Assembly: GCA_020055645.1 (NCBI GenBank)
Contig: CM034546.1
Location: 95,790,001 to 95,854,000, forward strand
Origin: Tomocerus qinae
Taxonomy: Eukaryota > Arthropoda > Collembola > Entomobryomorpha > Tomoceridae
Direction of reading: 5' to 3'
DNA: 64,000 bases
Position 1 is the stretch's first letter. Every line of letters starts with the position of its first letter. The notes beneath the pieces are model-generated. The model was not told where the DNA came from, searched no databases, and saw nothing but the letters and a program-made list of their open reading frames with translations. Position numbers and translations under genes: made by a program. Shown piece by piece: positions 1 through 11,900 of this stretch.

Positions 1-757
1 CAGAATTTGATGTTCTGAAGGATTTGAAAGCATTTTGGTTGAAACAGATATCATTCCAAAAATTAGGTACATTTACTAGTATAAATGCATCATCTTGAGG
101 GAATCAGAGTCCTGAAATAATACCTATCCTGTCATTCCTGTCCCTATGTACATACTACTATACAAGTTTACGACAAGCTTACTAAAAACTAAGTAATAAT
201 AAAATTGATTTTACATGTTTATAAAGGGATTATGGGATACAACATTTTGGTTAGATACGAAATTCAAACAATCAAAGGACAGCCCCTGCTCGTAATGGAT
301 AATTTTTACGGATCTAGTAGACCCTTCTTCTTCATTAAAATATTTAAGTTGGGGAACGAGGACCCAAACTCACTACCATTGGCGTATACGAACATTGGAA
401 AAACTCAGTCCAATGCACCTGTTAGTAACCAAACCATATAAAATTCAACCATTTTTAAAACGCCAAACTACTTTTTTCATTCAAGATACTTACATATCAT
501 TGCAACATATATATTCCCAGTTTATAAAAAAAATTCAATACTGACCGTACGCCGTGGCTAGAAGTTAGGAAAATGTTAGGTAGTGAGTATTGATAGATCA
601 AAAGAATTTAACAATGAAAATTTCCTACATAAAACGATTGTTTCTGCCCAATTTTTGGAAATTAATTGAGTTGGCCCTGAGTAAGAACAGGACCAATAAA
701 TTAAATAGTATTGTTCAATTGAAGTAGACCTAATAACGAGAAATAAAAATGGCAATC

Positions 758-880
758 GCTAATTTAATCCCATAATTTGCATATTATAACCTAACCCAAA
801 CATGTTAACACAAACGAATCGTAACATTTAGTCTATGCGTACCAGGCTGCAATTATGTAAATTATGGGATTAGCAATTAG
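758..880. repeat. Imperfect inverted-repeat element, MITE-like
   Basis: The left arm around 758-782 contains AATCCCATAATTTGCAT. The right arm around 855-880 is its near reverse complement, ATGTAAATTATGGGATT followed by AGCAATTAG. The arms enclose about 70 bp with no coding content. A short paired-arm element is consistent with a miniature transposon or a decayed one. No clean target-site duplication was identified, so this is a structural call only. Confidence 0.4.
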
Positions 881-1101
881 ACGACATTTCAAAATGTAAG
901 GTATGCTTACACATTTTTATTATTTCTACGAGATATTATTTTTATTAATTTCCATTAATTGTATATGTGTTATTTAGAATGCAAAATATTAAGTATATCT
1001 ATTTTGTATTCTGTACCGAATTTATTCAAATTGGTATTACCTTATGTTGGTAATGTTTCATTTTATTTTAGTCATTTTTTCCATTTTGGTCAGCCTATTA
1101 T

Positions 1102-1139
1102 CCATTTTAGCCATCCAAAATGACCTGTGGCTAAAATGG
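1102..1139. repeat. Perfect 12-bp inverted repeat (hairpin)
   Basis: CCATTTTAGCCA at 1102-1113 is the exact reverse complement of TGGCTAAAATGG at 1128-1139, with a 14-bp loop. The same CCATTTT word also occurs just upstream (1081), so this may be part of a decayed repeat. No function can be assigned. Confidence 0.5.
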
Positions 1140-1569
1140 CCAAATATTCAAAAGCATGCTTTTTATTTTAGCCCACAACCCACATAACCAATTAATTACA
1201 ATTGCAATTGTGAGAACGTAATGTACATGTTGTAGGTCAGTATGGTCTGTAGCTCTCAAAAACATCAAATTATACAAATGAGAATTCTTCTGATGCTTTT
1301 TAGCGTTAATGGAAGTCTTTAAATTCATGGAGAAAATAGCAGATTGGCAGTTTTTTTTATACATATGCTTTTAGCACCTTAAATAAATATCACTAAATTG
1401 TATGCAAGCAAATGAATAGCCACATTACACATCGCATCTATTTGTAAAATTAAAATATAACTAACTATCTTTGTAATAGTGGAGGAATAATGTTATAATG
1501 TAATTTAATTTGTTGTATTTTTGGGTTTCTTGTGATAAAGATAATTTATATAAACATCCCTCCCCAAAG

Positions 1570-1693
1570 AACAATTGCGACTTCGGAACAATTGCGTGGG
1601 ATTCAACCGACTTTGCTGGTAAAAAATGAAAAGAAAGAATCTACTCTTTTGATGATTGGCGATGGCGATGTTGCTTGGTCCAGGAGTGCTGTG
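1570..1693 (+). CDS. Exon of an unassigned plus-strand gene
   Basis: The open frame reads ...TSEQLRGIQPTLLVKNEKK... and ends ...GDVAWSRSAV at a GTG|GTAGTT donor. The 5' boundary (AAAG at 1566-1569) is a guess. The frame continues in phase 0 into the exon at 1797, across a 103-nt intron, a size typical of this window. I do not recognise the family. The conserved look of the residues and the matching splice phase are the evidence that it is real. Confidence 0.45.
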
Positions 1694-1796
1694 GTAGTTT
1701 GATATTTATTTACCACTGATCATTCGGGTGCATTTGTATTTAAATTTTCTGGTAGTACTTAAAGTACTTTTTAAGTTCAAAATTATTTGTTAACAG

Positions 1797-1946
1797 ATTT
1801 TATCTGGAGATGGTCAAAAAAGGTTAGGAAAAGTAACCCGAAATCAGGATGTTTTTCATATGGATGCATTGGATGTCGAAATTCATTGTCCAAGTGATTT
1901 GGATATTGGGATTAAACTGGCTATTATTGGTTCTTGTATCATTGTC
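1797..1946 (+). CDS. Exon of an unassigned plus-strand gene, with a hydrophobic end
   Basis: The exon follows an acceptor ending TTAACAG and reads ILSGDGQKRLGKV...MDALDVEIHCPSDLDIGIKLAIIGSCIIV, then meets a strong GTAAG donor at 1947. The last residues (KLAIIGSCIIV) are hydrophobic and could begin a membrane segment. An SDLDIG-type stretch before a membrane helix is faintly reminiscent of TMEM132 proteins, but this is too short to claim. Joining to 1570-1693 is in phase 0. Confidence 0.5.
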
Positions 1947-2055
1947 GTAAGAATTTATATAAATTCTAATTCAATCAAAATTGCTACCTACATAAGGTAT
2001 ATAAAATTGCAAAATATAATTCGTAATGCAAAAAAATGTTTAAAGATGGGACGAG

Positions 2056-2118
2056 AAGGGCGATGAGAATTTAATGACTCGAATATACGATTCTACCATG
2101 CCGGCAGATGCTTGCTGA
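2056..2118 (+). CDS. Possible last exon of the unassigned plus-strand gene
   Basis: Read in phase 0 from the AG at 2054-2055, this encodes KGDENLMTRIYDSTMPADAC and a TGA stop at 2116-2118. A plus-strand AATAAA lies at 2144-2149, 25 bp beyond the stop, which fits a gene end. The weak point is the acceptor, which has no pyrimidine tract. A decayed or alternatively spliced end cannot be excluded. Confidence 0.35.
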   Translation, partial: KGDENLMTRIYDSTMPADAC

Positions 2119-2143
2119 GGAATAATATGATAAATTGTCATGA

Positions 2144-2149
2144 AATAAA
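2144..2149 (+). terminator. Polyadenylation signal (plus-strand gene)
   Basis: AATAAA is located shortly after the putative stop codon at 2116-2118. It lies within 30 bp of the opposing minus-strand signal, which marks a tail-to-tail gene junction. Confidence 0.4.
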
Positions 2150-2178
2150 TGCATCAACAAATTATAGTAGAACAACAG

Positions 2179-2184
2179 TTTATT
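2179..2184 (-). terminator. Polyadenylation signal of the filamin gene
   Basis: TTTATT on the plus strand reads AATAAA on the minus strand. It is the first perfect hexamer I find downstream of the filamin stop at 2808, implying a 3' UTR of about 620 nt (2185-2807). Confidence 0.45.
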
Positions 2185-2807
2185 GATTCTCTTTGTAAAT
2201 ACGATTGTCTGTCTGTACTGTAATAATTACTCATTTACTCTTACAAACTAATAAAATCCGAAAGTTAACATAAACAATAACAATATTATAAGTTTCGTTC
2301 AGAAAAATTCACTAAACTAAAGTCCAAAATATATTTATAGTAATTATATTTGTGTACTACATATATATAACGTAATGTGAAAACTACTTTGACTCTTGTA
2401 CACAAGTAAGCAGTATGTTTGTTAAAATTATTGTGAACAAACAATTTCTATAATAAATATCTCCTGAAGAATGAACTGGAAGCACAAAATGTTGCCGGTA
2501 AGTACTAAAAGGCATTAAATAACGTAAAATTGATTGTCTTTTTGAATGCTGCACGAATATGTTCACTTATCTATATATATCTGCATTTACATACTCTTTC
2601 TATTTGATTTCTAAGAAAACTTGTGTTTACGCGTCTACTCTTACACTAAAATAGGTACTAAAGAATTTCACTGTACTTGTAGGTACATGCGCTCTATTTG
2701 TTTGTCTTGATTTTATGTATATTATAAGTAGTTATGCCTCAAGTCAACCTCTTCCAAAGTAGAACACTATTAATTAAAATTTTGTTAACAGCAACAACAA
2801 CATCGGC

Positions 2808-2906
2808 CTACAATTGAGCTTGAGACCCTCTCCAAGACATCTGACCCATCGAATAGCCGGTTGAGCCGTAGAAGTCTGATTGAGTTCCTGGACCTGGAGA
2901 ACCTCC
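2808..2906 (-). CDS. jbug: Filamin terminal coding exon
   Basis: 33 codons in phase 0: GGSPGPGTQSDFYGSTGYSM then GQMSWRGSQAQL and TAG. A short Gly/Ser/Gln tail follows the last repeat. The acceptor ends TTAAGCAG. No further repeat follows in the frame. Confidence 0.9.
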   Translation of the reverse strand, partial: GGSPGPGTQSDFYGSTGYSMGQMSWRGSQAQL

Positions 2907-5900
2907 CTGCTTAATGTAAATTAACCAAAATAACATAAATTATAGGTTATACATTTTATATTACTGTCGTTTTGTGAAATTATTTAATATTTTTTTTGGC
3001 CTCACTTTGGTAGATTAATATGAACAGTTAGTGTTAGAAAATTTAGAAGGACTGACCTGCAAAAAATGATGTAATTCTTCTTGAGTGTCAAAAATCATAA
3101 CACTGAATGGCGATCCTGGCACATGCTCCCCAGCCCAACGAACTTCAACCCTGTAGTCGCCTGGTTCCGTTGGATCGAATTTGCACAAAATTGTTCGGTC
3201 CTTCTGACTTTCTCTTTGCATTTCCACTCGGAAAGCCCCTACAAAACAAATTGGCCAAATATTAGATCTGTAAAATCTAAAATGTGACAATCATTTCGTT
3301 CATGATATATTCTGAAATTGCTAGCTTGGTTACCTTTTGGTCCTCTGACGCGAACAGTCAACTGACCAGCTCCAGCACCTCGGGTGTCACAAATAAATCG
3401 TGACTGGAAGGTAGCTAATACTCCGTGTTCAATTCCTGGACCATAAACTCTGACACGTGACGCATCTGGAAGACCTACAACTTTCAGATTAAATGGACTG
3501 CCAGGAACGTGATCTCCAGAATATCTTATACTCAAAGCGTGTTTGCCAGGTTCTTGTGGACGGATATTCAGCGTAAACGTTCCATCGCCATGATCATATA
3601 ATTCGCAGTAGGCTGTTTTTCTAGGTCCCATACATTGAGCTGTAAGTTCTCCAGGACCAGCTCGTCTTGTGTCAATAAAGCTTCTGATATCTTTACCAAC
3701 CGTTCCAACTCGAAGTCCGTCTCCAGTGCATATAACTTTAGACGAGTCTCCTATGGCTCCAACTTGAACTGTCATCGGACAACCTGGGACCGATCTAATT
3801 TTTCACGGAAAATAAGTTGAACTGTTAGTTTTCACTAATTGCATATAAAATCTGTTATTTATTTAAACAAGTACTTATCAATGAACTTACTTTCCACCCC
3901 ATGTAACATTTAACTCATAATTTCCTGGAACTCGAGGAACGTAAACAGCTTTATAGACACCTCCTCCAACAGGTTGGACTGTTACTGGAACATCCACATC
4001 AGAACTGTGTAATGAAACTTGGGCCGGACCTAAGCCAGCTTGAGAAGCATCAATGGTAAAATAAGCTTCTTCTCCACATCGAGCTGAAACTAATCCTGCT
4101 CCACTTAAAACTACTGGACCATCGTACTCTCTGTAATTCATAAAAAACACAAACACTTTCAAATCTCTGGATAATGATATAAATCGATTAATATAATTTT
4201 TGTTAACAAAGTTCAAGGTCTAACACGGCAAGAAAGGTCTGGCTTAGAATCTTATAAATAAAAGGTTTAAATCTTACCCAACAGGAACGGAATGCACAAA
4301 AATTCGCTTTGGTGCTCCTTCGATATCAAAATGTCCCCATTTCATGATCAATTTGTATTCGCCTGCCTTCATTGGTGTCAAAATTAATTTTGATCTACTG
4401 GCCACTGCAGTCTCAACTTTACAAAACTCTTCCATATTACCCGTAGTATCTGTAGCCCCTATCTGTTCAACCTTAGCTTCTAAGACTCCTGGTCCAGCAT
4501 CAATTGTGTTAAAAGCAATTTTTCTTTCTTCTCCCACTGCTAACTGAATCACTTGGTCTGTATAAGAAAATCTCATAATTAATTTAATCATATTAATGAT
4601 ATAAATAAATGATATACTACAATAATAATTTTACCATCTGCTTCGCTTTCCGTTTCATTACAATGTGCTGCCCATCCTCCAATAACTCGTAATTTTTCTC
4701 CATCGACCACACGTGGATGGAAAGGGGATCCTGGAATGTCAATTCCAGCCCAAGTAACGCGAACATCAAACACGCCTGTTTCCGTCGGCACATAAGTAGC
4801 TTGAAAATGGCCCGAGTCCTTATCTCCAGAAGCAACTCGTTTTATTTCACATTTGGCAACTGAATCAGGACCTTCAACGACAATGGAAGGAGAGCCAGGG
4901 AGTCCCGGCCCGAAGATTTGGAAAATAGAAGGAATTCCTACATGAGCAAAATTTAATCCTGTTCCGTCTGCTTTAGCAGCTCCTGCCTCTTCTGCCTGAA
5001 TAACAATGGGGCACCCAGGAACAGGCTCTCCACCGTAATTTAACATTATTTTATACTTTCCAGGCCTTCTTGGAGTAAACTTTAGTACATTATCTCCATG
5101 CCTGTCGTCATTATATGGAAATAGAGGTTTGGGAAGACCCTCTGGTCCAGTTACATCCGATTCCAACAAAGCATTTCCAGCTTGGCTCAAATCAACTAAA
5201 AAAGAAGCAATTTTGTGTAAATTAAATAGACAACAATAGACACTAAAATACAAATACGAAATAAAATAAATTACCAGGTAAAACAATAGATTGACCAACT
5301 GTAAGAGCAGTTGGAATGGATCCAATTAAAACCTTCTGAGGGTCAAAAACATGGCACATAAATGGGGAACCTTTCACCATTTTACTTCTGTGATAAACTG
5401 CTACTTCATGGGTTCCAGGTACATTTGGCGTAAATTCGGCTCGAAGGTTACCGTCTCTTTGTTGATAACATCTTACTGGAACTGCAACTCCTCCCGGACC
5501 ACTTACTACGACATCAAAATCTCTACCAGAAGAACCTGGACAAAAAAGAAAGATTGTAGAACATATTCATTTGTACAGAAGTCTTAAAAGATTTAAAGGC
5601 AATAAAAATTGATTTTTCGTACTCTCACCCTTTGTAAGTATCGTAAACCCGGCGGACCTTGACGATCGTGCCAGATAAAGTCCAGAACCTGTGGCGACTG
5701 TGTCTTTGGCATGAACCCCACTATCTGCCACGATCAAATCAAACGGACAACCTTTGGCATTGAACCCATGACAAAGGACATGGACTCTGTGGATGAGCGG
5801 AAGTATAGGACGAAAGTTTACGATAAATATTCCATTGCCCATATTCCGTTTCGTGCATCTGACATCTCCCAATCCTGCTTTTACTTTAACGTCTATAATA

Positions 5901-8900
5901 TCGTCATATTCATGATCCAAGCCGGATCTGGATATATCAACTGAAAATATATAAAGAATAAGGTCAAACAAAATTCATAATACCTATCAAAAACTGTTAC
6001 AATACACATCAACAAATAAAATTACCTTTAAAAGTAAAATCTTGTCCTAAGACTGCTGTTTCGCTTTTGTCTCGAATTCGAACCAAAAGAGGATCAAACA
6101 CTTTGGCTTTTAGTGGATGTGGAAGTATAAGTGATTTAGAGCCTTCAATTATAGAAATATCGTACGTTCCAACACGATCCGGAGTGAATTCTGCTCTTAA
6201 ATAACCAGATGGCAAGGTTCTTGTTCGTACTCTTACAGTGCTGGTCCCATCCGGAGCTGTTACAAAAATAAATATTGATTGAACTAAATATTACAATCTG
6301 TATCATTTGTTGTCTTATCTCGTTAAATGTTGATGTGTCTCACCTTGGACGGAAACATCTGGGATTTCTGGTCCCCTTTTTTCTAAATCAATAAAGGCAG
6401 TAGTTCCAGCAATAACGGCATCTAAACCTGAAGAAATGATACCTTGTTGAATTAACGAACTGTCACTGATACTCTCCAATTCTAATCCAGAATTTCCATT
6501 GATAGTTGAATAAGACTCTTCTATGGCACATTCAAATGGACTTCCTGGCACATCCACATCATTAAACGTAATATTGACAAAATGGACTGTGGTTTCTTGA
6601 GGGACAAATGTAACGTCATAAAGTCCACGGCTTCTGGCTGTTACTTCCGCTCGCAAAGACTGCTTCCCTGTCGTTACGACTAATTCTAGAGTCCCTTCTC
6701 CGGCTTGTGAAGCATCAACAGTAAACGTAATCGCTTCACCGACCCGGCCGTCTTTTAAACCCGTTATTCGTACTTTAGACACGTTGTAAACGTTACAGTT
6801 AAAAGGGCTTCCGGGCACTGGCTCCCCATCAAGTGCAATTGATATTGAATGTGGACCTGGAAAAACACAAATCATACATGATCAATTGATTCTAAGTCTT
6901 CAATCAAAGAATTTGTAGAAGATTAACTCAAAGATATCTTACCAACTTCTATAGGGGTAAAGCTAGCTTGCAATTTGTCGGGTAAAGAACCCGTCATATT
7001 GATTGGTAGATGGGAGCCCGATGGTGTTAGAACAAGGACACTGCATTGCGAAACATCAGCTCCTATTTGAGAAAATATACACATGTTATCGTTAATATCA
7101 ACAGATTTTTGTAAAAATAACGACATGGGTATATATTTTTAAAATTAATTACCTTGTGGGTCGATTGTGATTGATGCTGGCTGACTCACAGCGGCTGCTT
7201 TCAGAGCAGCACCGATGACAGACACTTGACTGGTGTCAGTCACTTTGCATGTAAACGGCGAATTAGGTACTGACTCTCCATTAAATCGTACAGATAGTGT
7301 ATGTGGAGCTGCTTCGTGAGGTCTAAAGTTAACTCGAAATTTAGCATTGCCCTCAGCCTGGACATAATTTGGAACATTTCGACCACCGACTGAAACTATG
7401 ATTTCTAAATTTCCGGCCCCAGCTTGACTTGCATCAACTAAAATGGAAAATAGGCAAGTATTAACACAAATGAACAATACAAAGCGATTGGTTTGAAAGC
7501 AATTTTAATTATCACATGCAATGAAATATTTAACGAAAAGAGAAAATGTGGAATAACATGAATCATACTTGAAAAGTAGACCGGTTTGCCCCGAATGCCA
7601 GGTGTGATGTCAGCTACCTTTACTTTACTTGCATCATACGCCTTGACCAAAAATGGACTTCCTGGGACGGCCTGCCCACCTACTGACACCTCCACAGTGT
7701 GATCGCCTTTAAAACAACAACATAAAGTCATTACAACAAAGTCACAACTGAATATATTAGCTATCCTGTTTTAGTAACTCATTTAAATTGCTGATGTTGC
7801 AAATTACAATTGTTGTTTATATATCATTGCACTAATGTTGCATTCATGATGGATGATGACTCAAATAGTTGTCAACTAACAAAGAGGTCTAGGTTACATA
7901 TGTTATTGCGAATTTCTGTAATGGATTTATTATGCATGTACTAAATACAATGCACAATGTATATAATATGTGTAATTATTAGTCGGCACTTACCAACATC
8001 AACAGGGACGTACTCGACCAAGAATTTGTTGTCAGATGGAATCTGAATAGATGAATGGATAACTTTCTTTAGAGGTCCGGTCACTTTCACCTCTGGAGTT
8101 CCAAGTGCGCCTTCCGGCTCGATTGAGAAGGTCGCACGACGCCCTACAGGGACCTTTTCTAAACCGTCGCCTGTTATTGTCACTTTAGAGGCGTCAACTA
8201 CTTCGCATCTGAATGGACTCCCTATGAACAATATAATTAGACACGTTGTACTAAACCATGCATCAAATTCAGACTAAGGTCAACGATGAGTCGTCAATAA
8301 AGTGCAGTAGAGCACGACATACCAGGAATGTCTTCAGAATTAAATCGCAGTTCGATCAAATGCGTCTTGGCTTCTTTTGGCGTAAAAGAAATGGCATACG
8401 TGTGGCTTCCTTGAGCTTGTGCTGAGGTTGGCACTTGACCTCCATTAACAGTCACTTCTAAGTTTCCTGGTCCAGCTTGACTTGTCTCAACTACAACAAA
8501 AATGTTTTCATTATTAATTCGTTGCATGAAAATGATTTTCACCAGTTCTTTTAAGAATTAAATCATACAATTACCTAAGAACGTTACTGGTTTTCCTACA
8601 ATTCCTTTGTCAGTGTCCTTTACTTTAATCGCACCGACATCATATACTTTGCAGGCGAAAGGTGAACCGGGTACTGGTTCTAAACCAAATCAGAAAGAAT
8701 GTTTGGTAAAATTATTATAGAAATCACCGTTTGTAAATTAGCATGCATACATATCTATAATGTATCAATATTTAATTAGATGCTTCTTGTTTATCTTCAA
8801 ATACAAATAATGTTATTTTGAAAATAGCTGCAGTAGTTACCTTTAACTCCGGTTCCTTTAAGCAGTACAGAAATACGATGTTCTCCGGGTATTCTGGGGG

Positions 8901-11900
8901 TGAACTCAACACCAAAAGTATTCTTGGACTTCTCCATGACCTGAGCTGGAACAGAAACTCCTCCTGGTCCTACATGTATCATGTTCAAGAGAAAAAGTCC
9001 AAAAAATTGTCGTCAACAAACAACCGTGCGTAAAACAGTCAGTCATTCAAAAGTTTTGTAGTTGTAACCTAATTGTAAGTTATGTTTGTAATGTAAAATA
9101 ATAAGTGGCTCACTCACACTTTTCTTAAAACTTGTGGCATGAAAGAACTTAACTCAAGCCCACTAAAATCGTACACACACTCACACATCTATACCTACAC
9201 TACACTGAATGATCGATGCAGATTTTTCACCTTGCAATAAATTCCAACGCCACTGCCTGAGTGACAGCTTTGTCAGAAACTCAGCAGTTAGTCTTTCAAA
9301 GACGGACTAAAGGATTATAGAAGAGATAACGTAGTTCTTATTCAAGTCTTTCCTATCACAAAAACTGCCAGATTATTTATAAGTAGTTAGGTATCTGAAT
9401 ATGAACACCTAATTGTGTTTTGTGACTTGAACATGTTAGAAAATGAGCCACAAGACTTGGCTCAATTTAAAAACCACGATAGTACTAAACTGCTGATTGT
9501 CAGCAGTTTTAAATTGAATGCAAATGTAAAGTCATTCAGCCTGAATATACACAAGTAGAAAATATGCTCTGTCTTGTGGTATTTCCAACAAGTACACTAA
9601 AAGAGATTTAATACTCAACGTTTGACTGTCTTTATCCTTCACGTTTCTAAACTTACTTGAGACTAAACTTAACTATATACATTTCATTACAGAGAATAGT
9701 CTTCTTAACCTCGAAAACTCATTTGGTGCACGATACCATTGTCTCTCGTTCGTCAGTAGTGTACCTTTGGAATGTACTTCCATACACAATGAGATACAAA
9801 ACACAATACAGGTACTACTATACAAATAATATCTCTGCTAATCTAATGCGGTAATGCCTACCTGGCTAATAATAAATAATGGTATTGGTAATAATGCCAT
9901 TGTGTCCGTGGTGCATCACATAACCAACCCAGGTGAGAAATACTATCATCATATCCTTCTTAAGTCACATACTCCACAATGAAATAAAGCAAAAAGTCAA
10001 AGTACAAATTACAATAGCTTCTACTACCAATAATATCAAACACTAACAAAATACTGCTTGCAAGTTCAACCGACAATACAACGGTAAGGGTATGGCACAG
10101 TGAAAGAAAAGGTAAACATAAAAAGATTCGTAACAATAATGCCAACAATTCACAGCCATCACAATTGGAGACAACAAAACAATTCTCTCTATGTGCCAAG
10201 TTACCGGTAATTGAGTTTCTTTTGCATACAATCTTCTACTAGATATGTGATACATTTGTGCGTTAATGTGTCCCATGATAGTTCTTTTAAGGTTTCTTCA
10301 GAGATAATAGTAATCATAATCCATTTTTATTGCTTGATCAACAGCAGTGTTTATTTCCACACCAAAGTTCATTATAATGTATTTTGTGAGACAAAAGTAT
10401 TAGATTCTAGTTTTCAATCCCCTAATCCTAGTTATTACGTATAATTGCTTTTTTTATAAGTGGATCTAGTGTCAATTTGATACATGGGGTGCTTTAATAA
10501 ACTCGTGTTTAATGTGGTTACAAGCTATTTTTATTCAGTGAGAATTGTGTCGATGTAGTTGTGACTTGTGATTGTATAAGTTAGGTAACTTGTTTAGTAT
10601 GTAACACTATATTATAGTATTACTCTTTTTAACACTAAGATATCCTAATCTTAAAGACACAAGGGAACATTGATGAAACATTCCTCTTGCCATTAAGATT
10701 ACTATTTTAATATGCTTTTAAACTGTCGATGAATCTATTATGTGTCAGTATATTGCAATATTGTAATTTGCTAACAAACTATAGGGTACAAATTAATAAC
10801 CCATCCAAAACTATCAATTTGCCATCAATTCTCAGCCTGACTTTATAAACAAAGTCACGATTCAAGGATGGGTAGTGTTAACCTACCGTCTTATTAATCA
10901 TCATCAATAAAGTAAGGGAAACGCCCTTTTGACGATGTTTTTGGTAGGCAGAAATAATATTCTTGCTGATTGTTTAACAGAATGATTAAGAATATTGCAA
11001 ATGCAACTGAATGAGAAACGTTGACATATTTAGGATGAAAGTTCACCCACATGATAGAAAATTGATTTTTGTTTTGGATGAGGTAAAACATTGTCCCTGT
11101 CGTAATAGATAATTGACCGCACTGTCTAACTCAAAGTTTTAGAACCTAGGTTAAAGTATTTGAGACGAAAAAGGTTAATAATAGTTAAATAATGCTCATT
11201 GTTAGAAATGGATGAATGAAATGGTTAATGAATTGCAATCCTTCCCATTCCTTCAATAAAGACATGCAAACGAATGCTTTATTGTGTGGTATGTGGGTGA
11301 AATCTAACCAAAAATCCTGTTACAGTTATGTTAAGCCAATTGGAATTCCAATTTCTATGCTCATGTTCCACAAATGTACATAAATGTGTATATGCAATCA
11401 TATGTACAAACAGAGTTCCTCTGCTAGTTAATTAATGCATGCGTCCCTTTTCCCACAAACAGCAGTAAGTATAGTGTAAAGTCTTACGCACGGTTATATG
11501 TTACATTAGTATTACATTATATTGTAACCATAAATAGTGTAGCCTTAAACATATAACTGCAAAAGGATAAAAAGAGTGATACATAAATAAATGTTTCAAG
11601 TTCATTTCTTTTGGGGAAGTTGGCATAAATGTTTGAGAATTATTCAAGTACAAGGAAGGAATGGATTGTGTGTAAAGTATTTTGGAATTCAAGAGCAAAA
11701 TACGATAAAAATGTATTAAAACAAACAGGAAAATGCTGTACTGAATAGTAAATTAAGTAGGAATAGAATGAAAATAATAGATTATGTTAATTTTAAGTTG
11801 GATGGTTAGAACAGAGAATGAAGTTGCTACTGAAATATTTCTACTATAGACTAAAAGTTGTAAAAAGGAAGGTTTTGCCAAATATTATTCTTATATCTAT

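Larger units (their letters stand above)
1..1569. other. Left-edge non-coding stretch with small inverted repeats
   Basis: No convincing exon is seen here. An open frame at 205-441 has no recognisable domain and no splice-compatible partner. The stretch is AT-rich. It contains an imperfect inverted repeat (758-782 against 855-880) and a short perfect hairpin (1102-1139), listed separately. It is probably intron or intergenic DNA upstream of the exons that begin near 1570. Confidence 0.5.

Noticed and set aside
205..441. 78-codon plus-strand open frame at the left edge
   Set aside because: Considered as an upstream exon of the gene at 1570, but there is no clear splice site pair or recognisable residues to support it.
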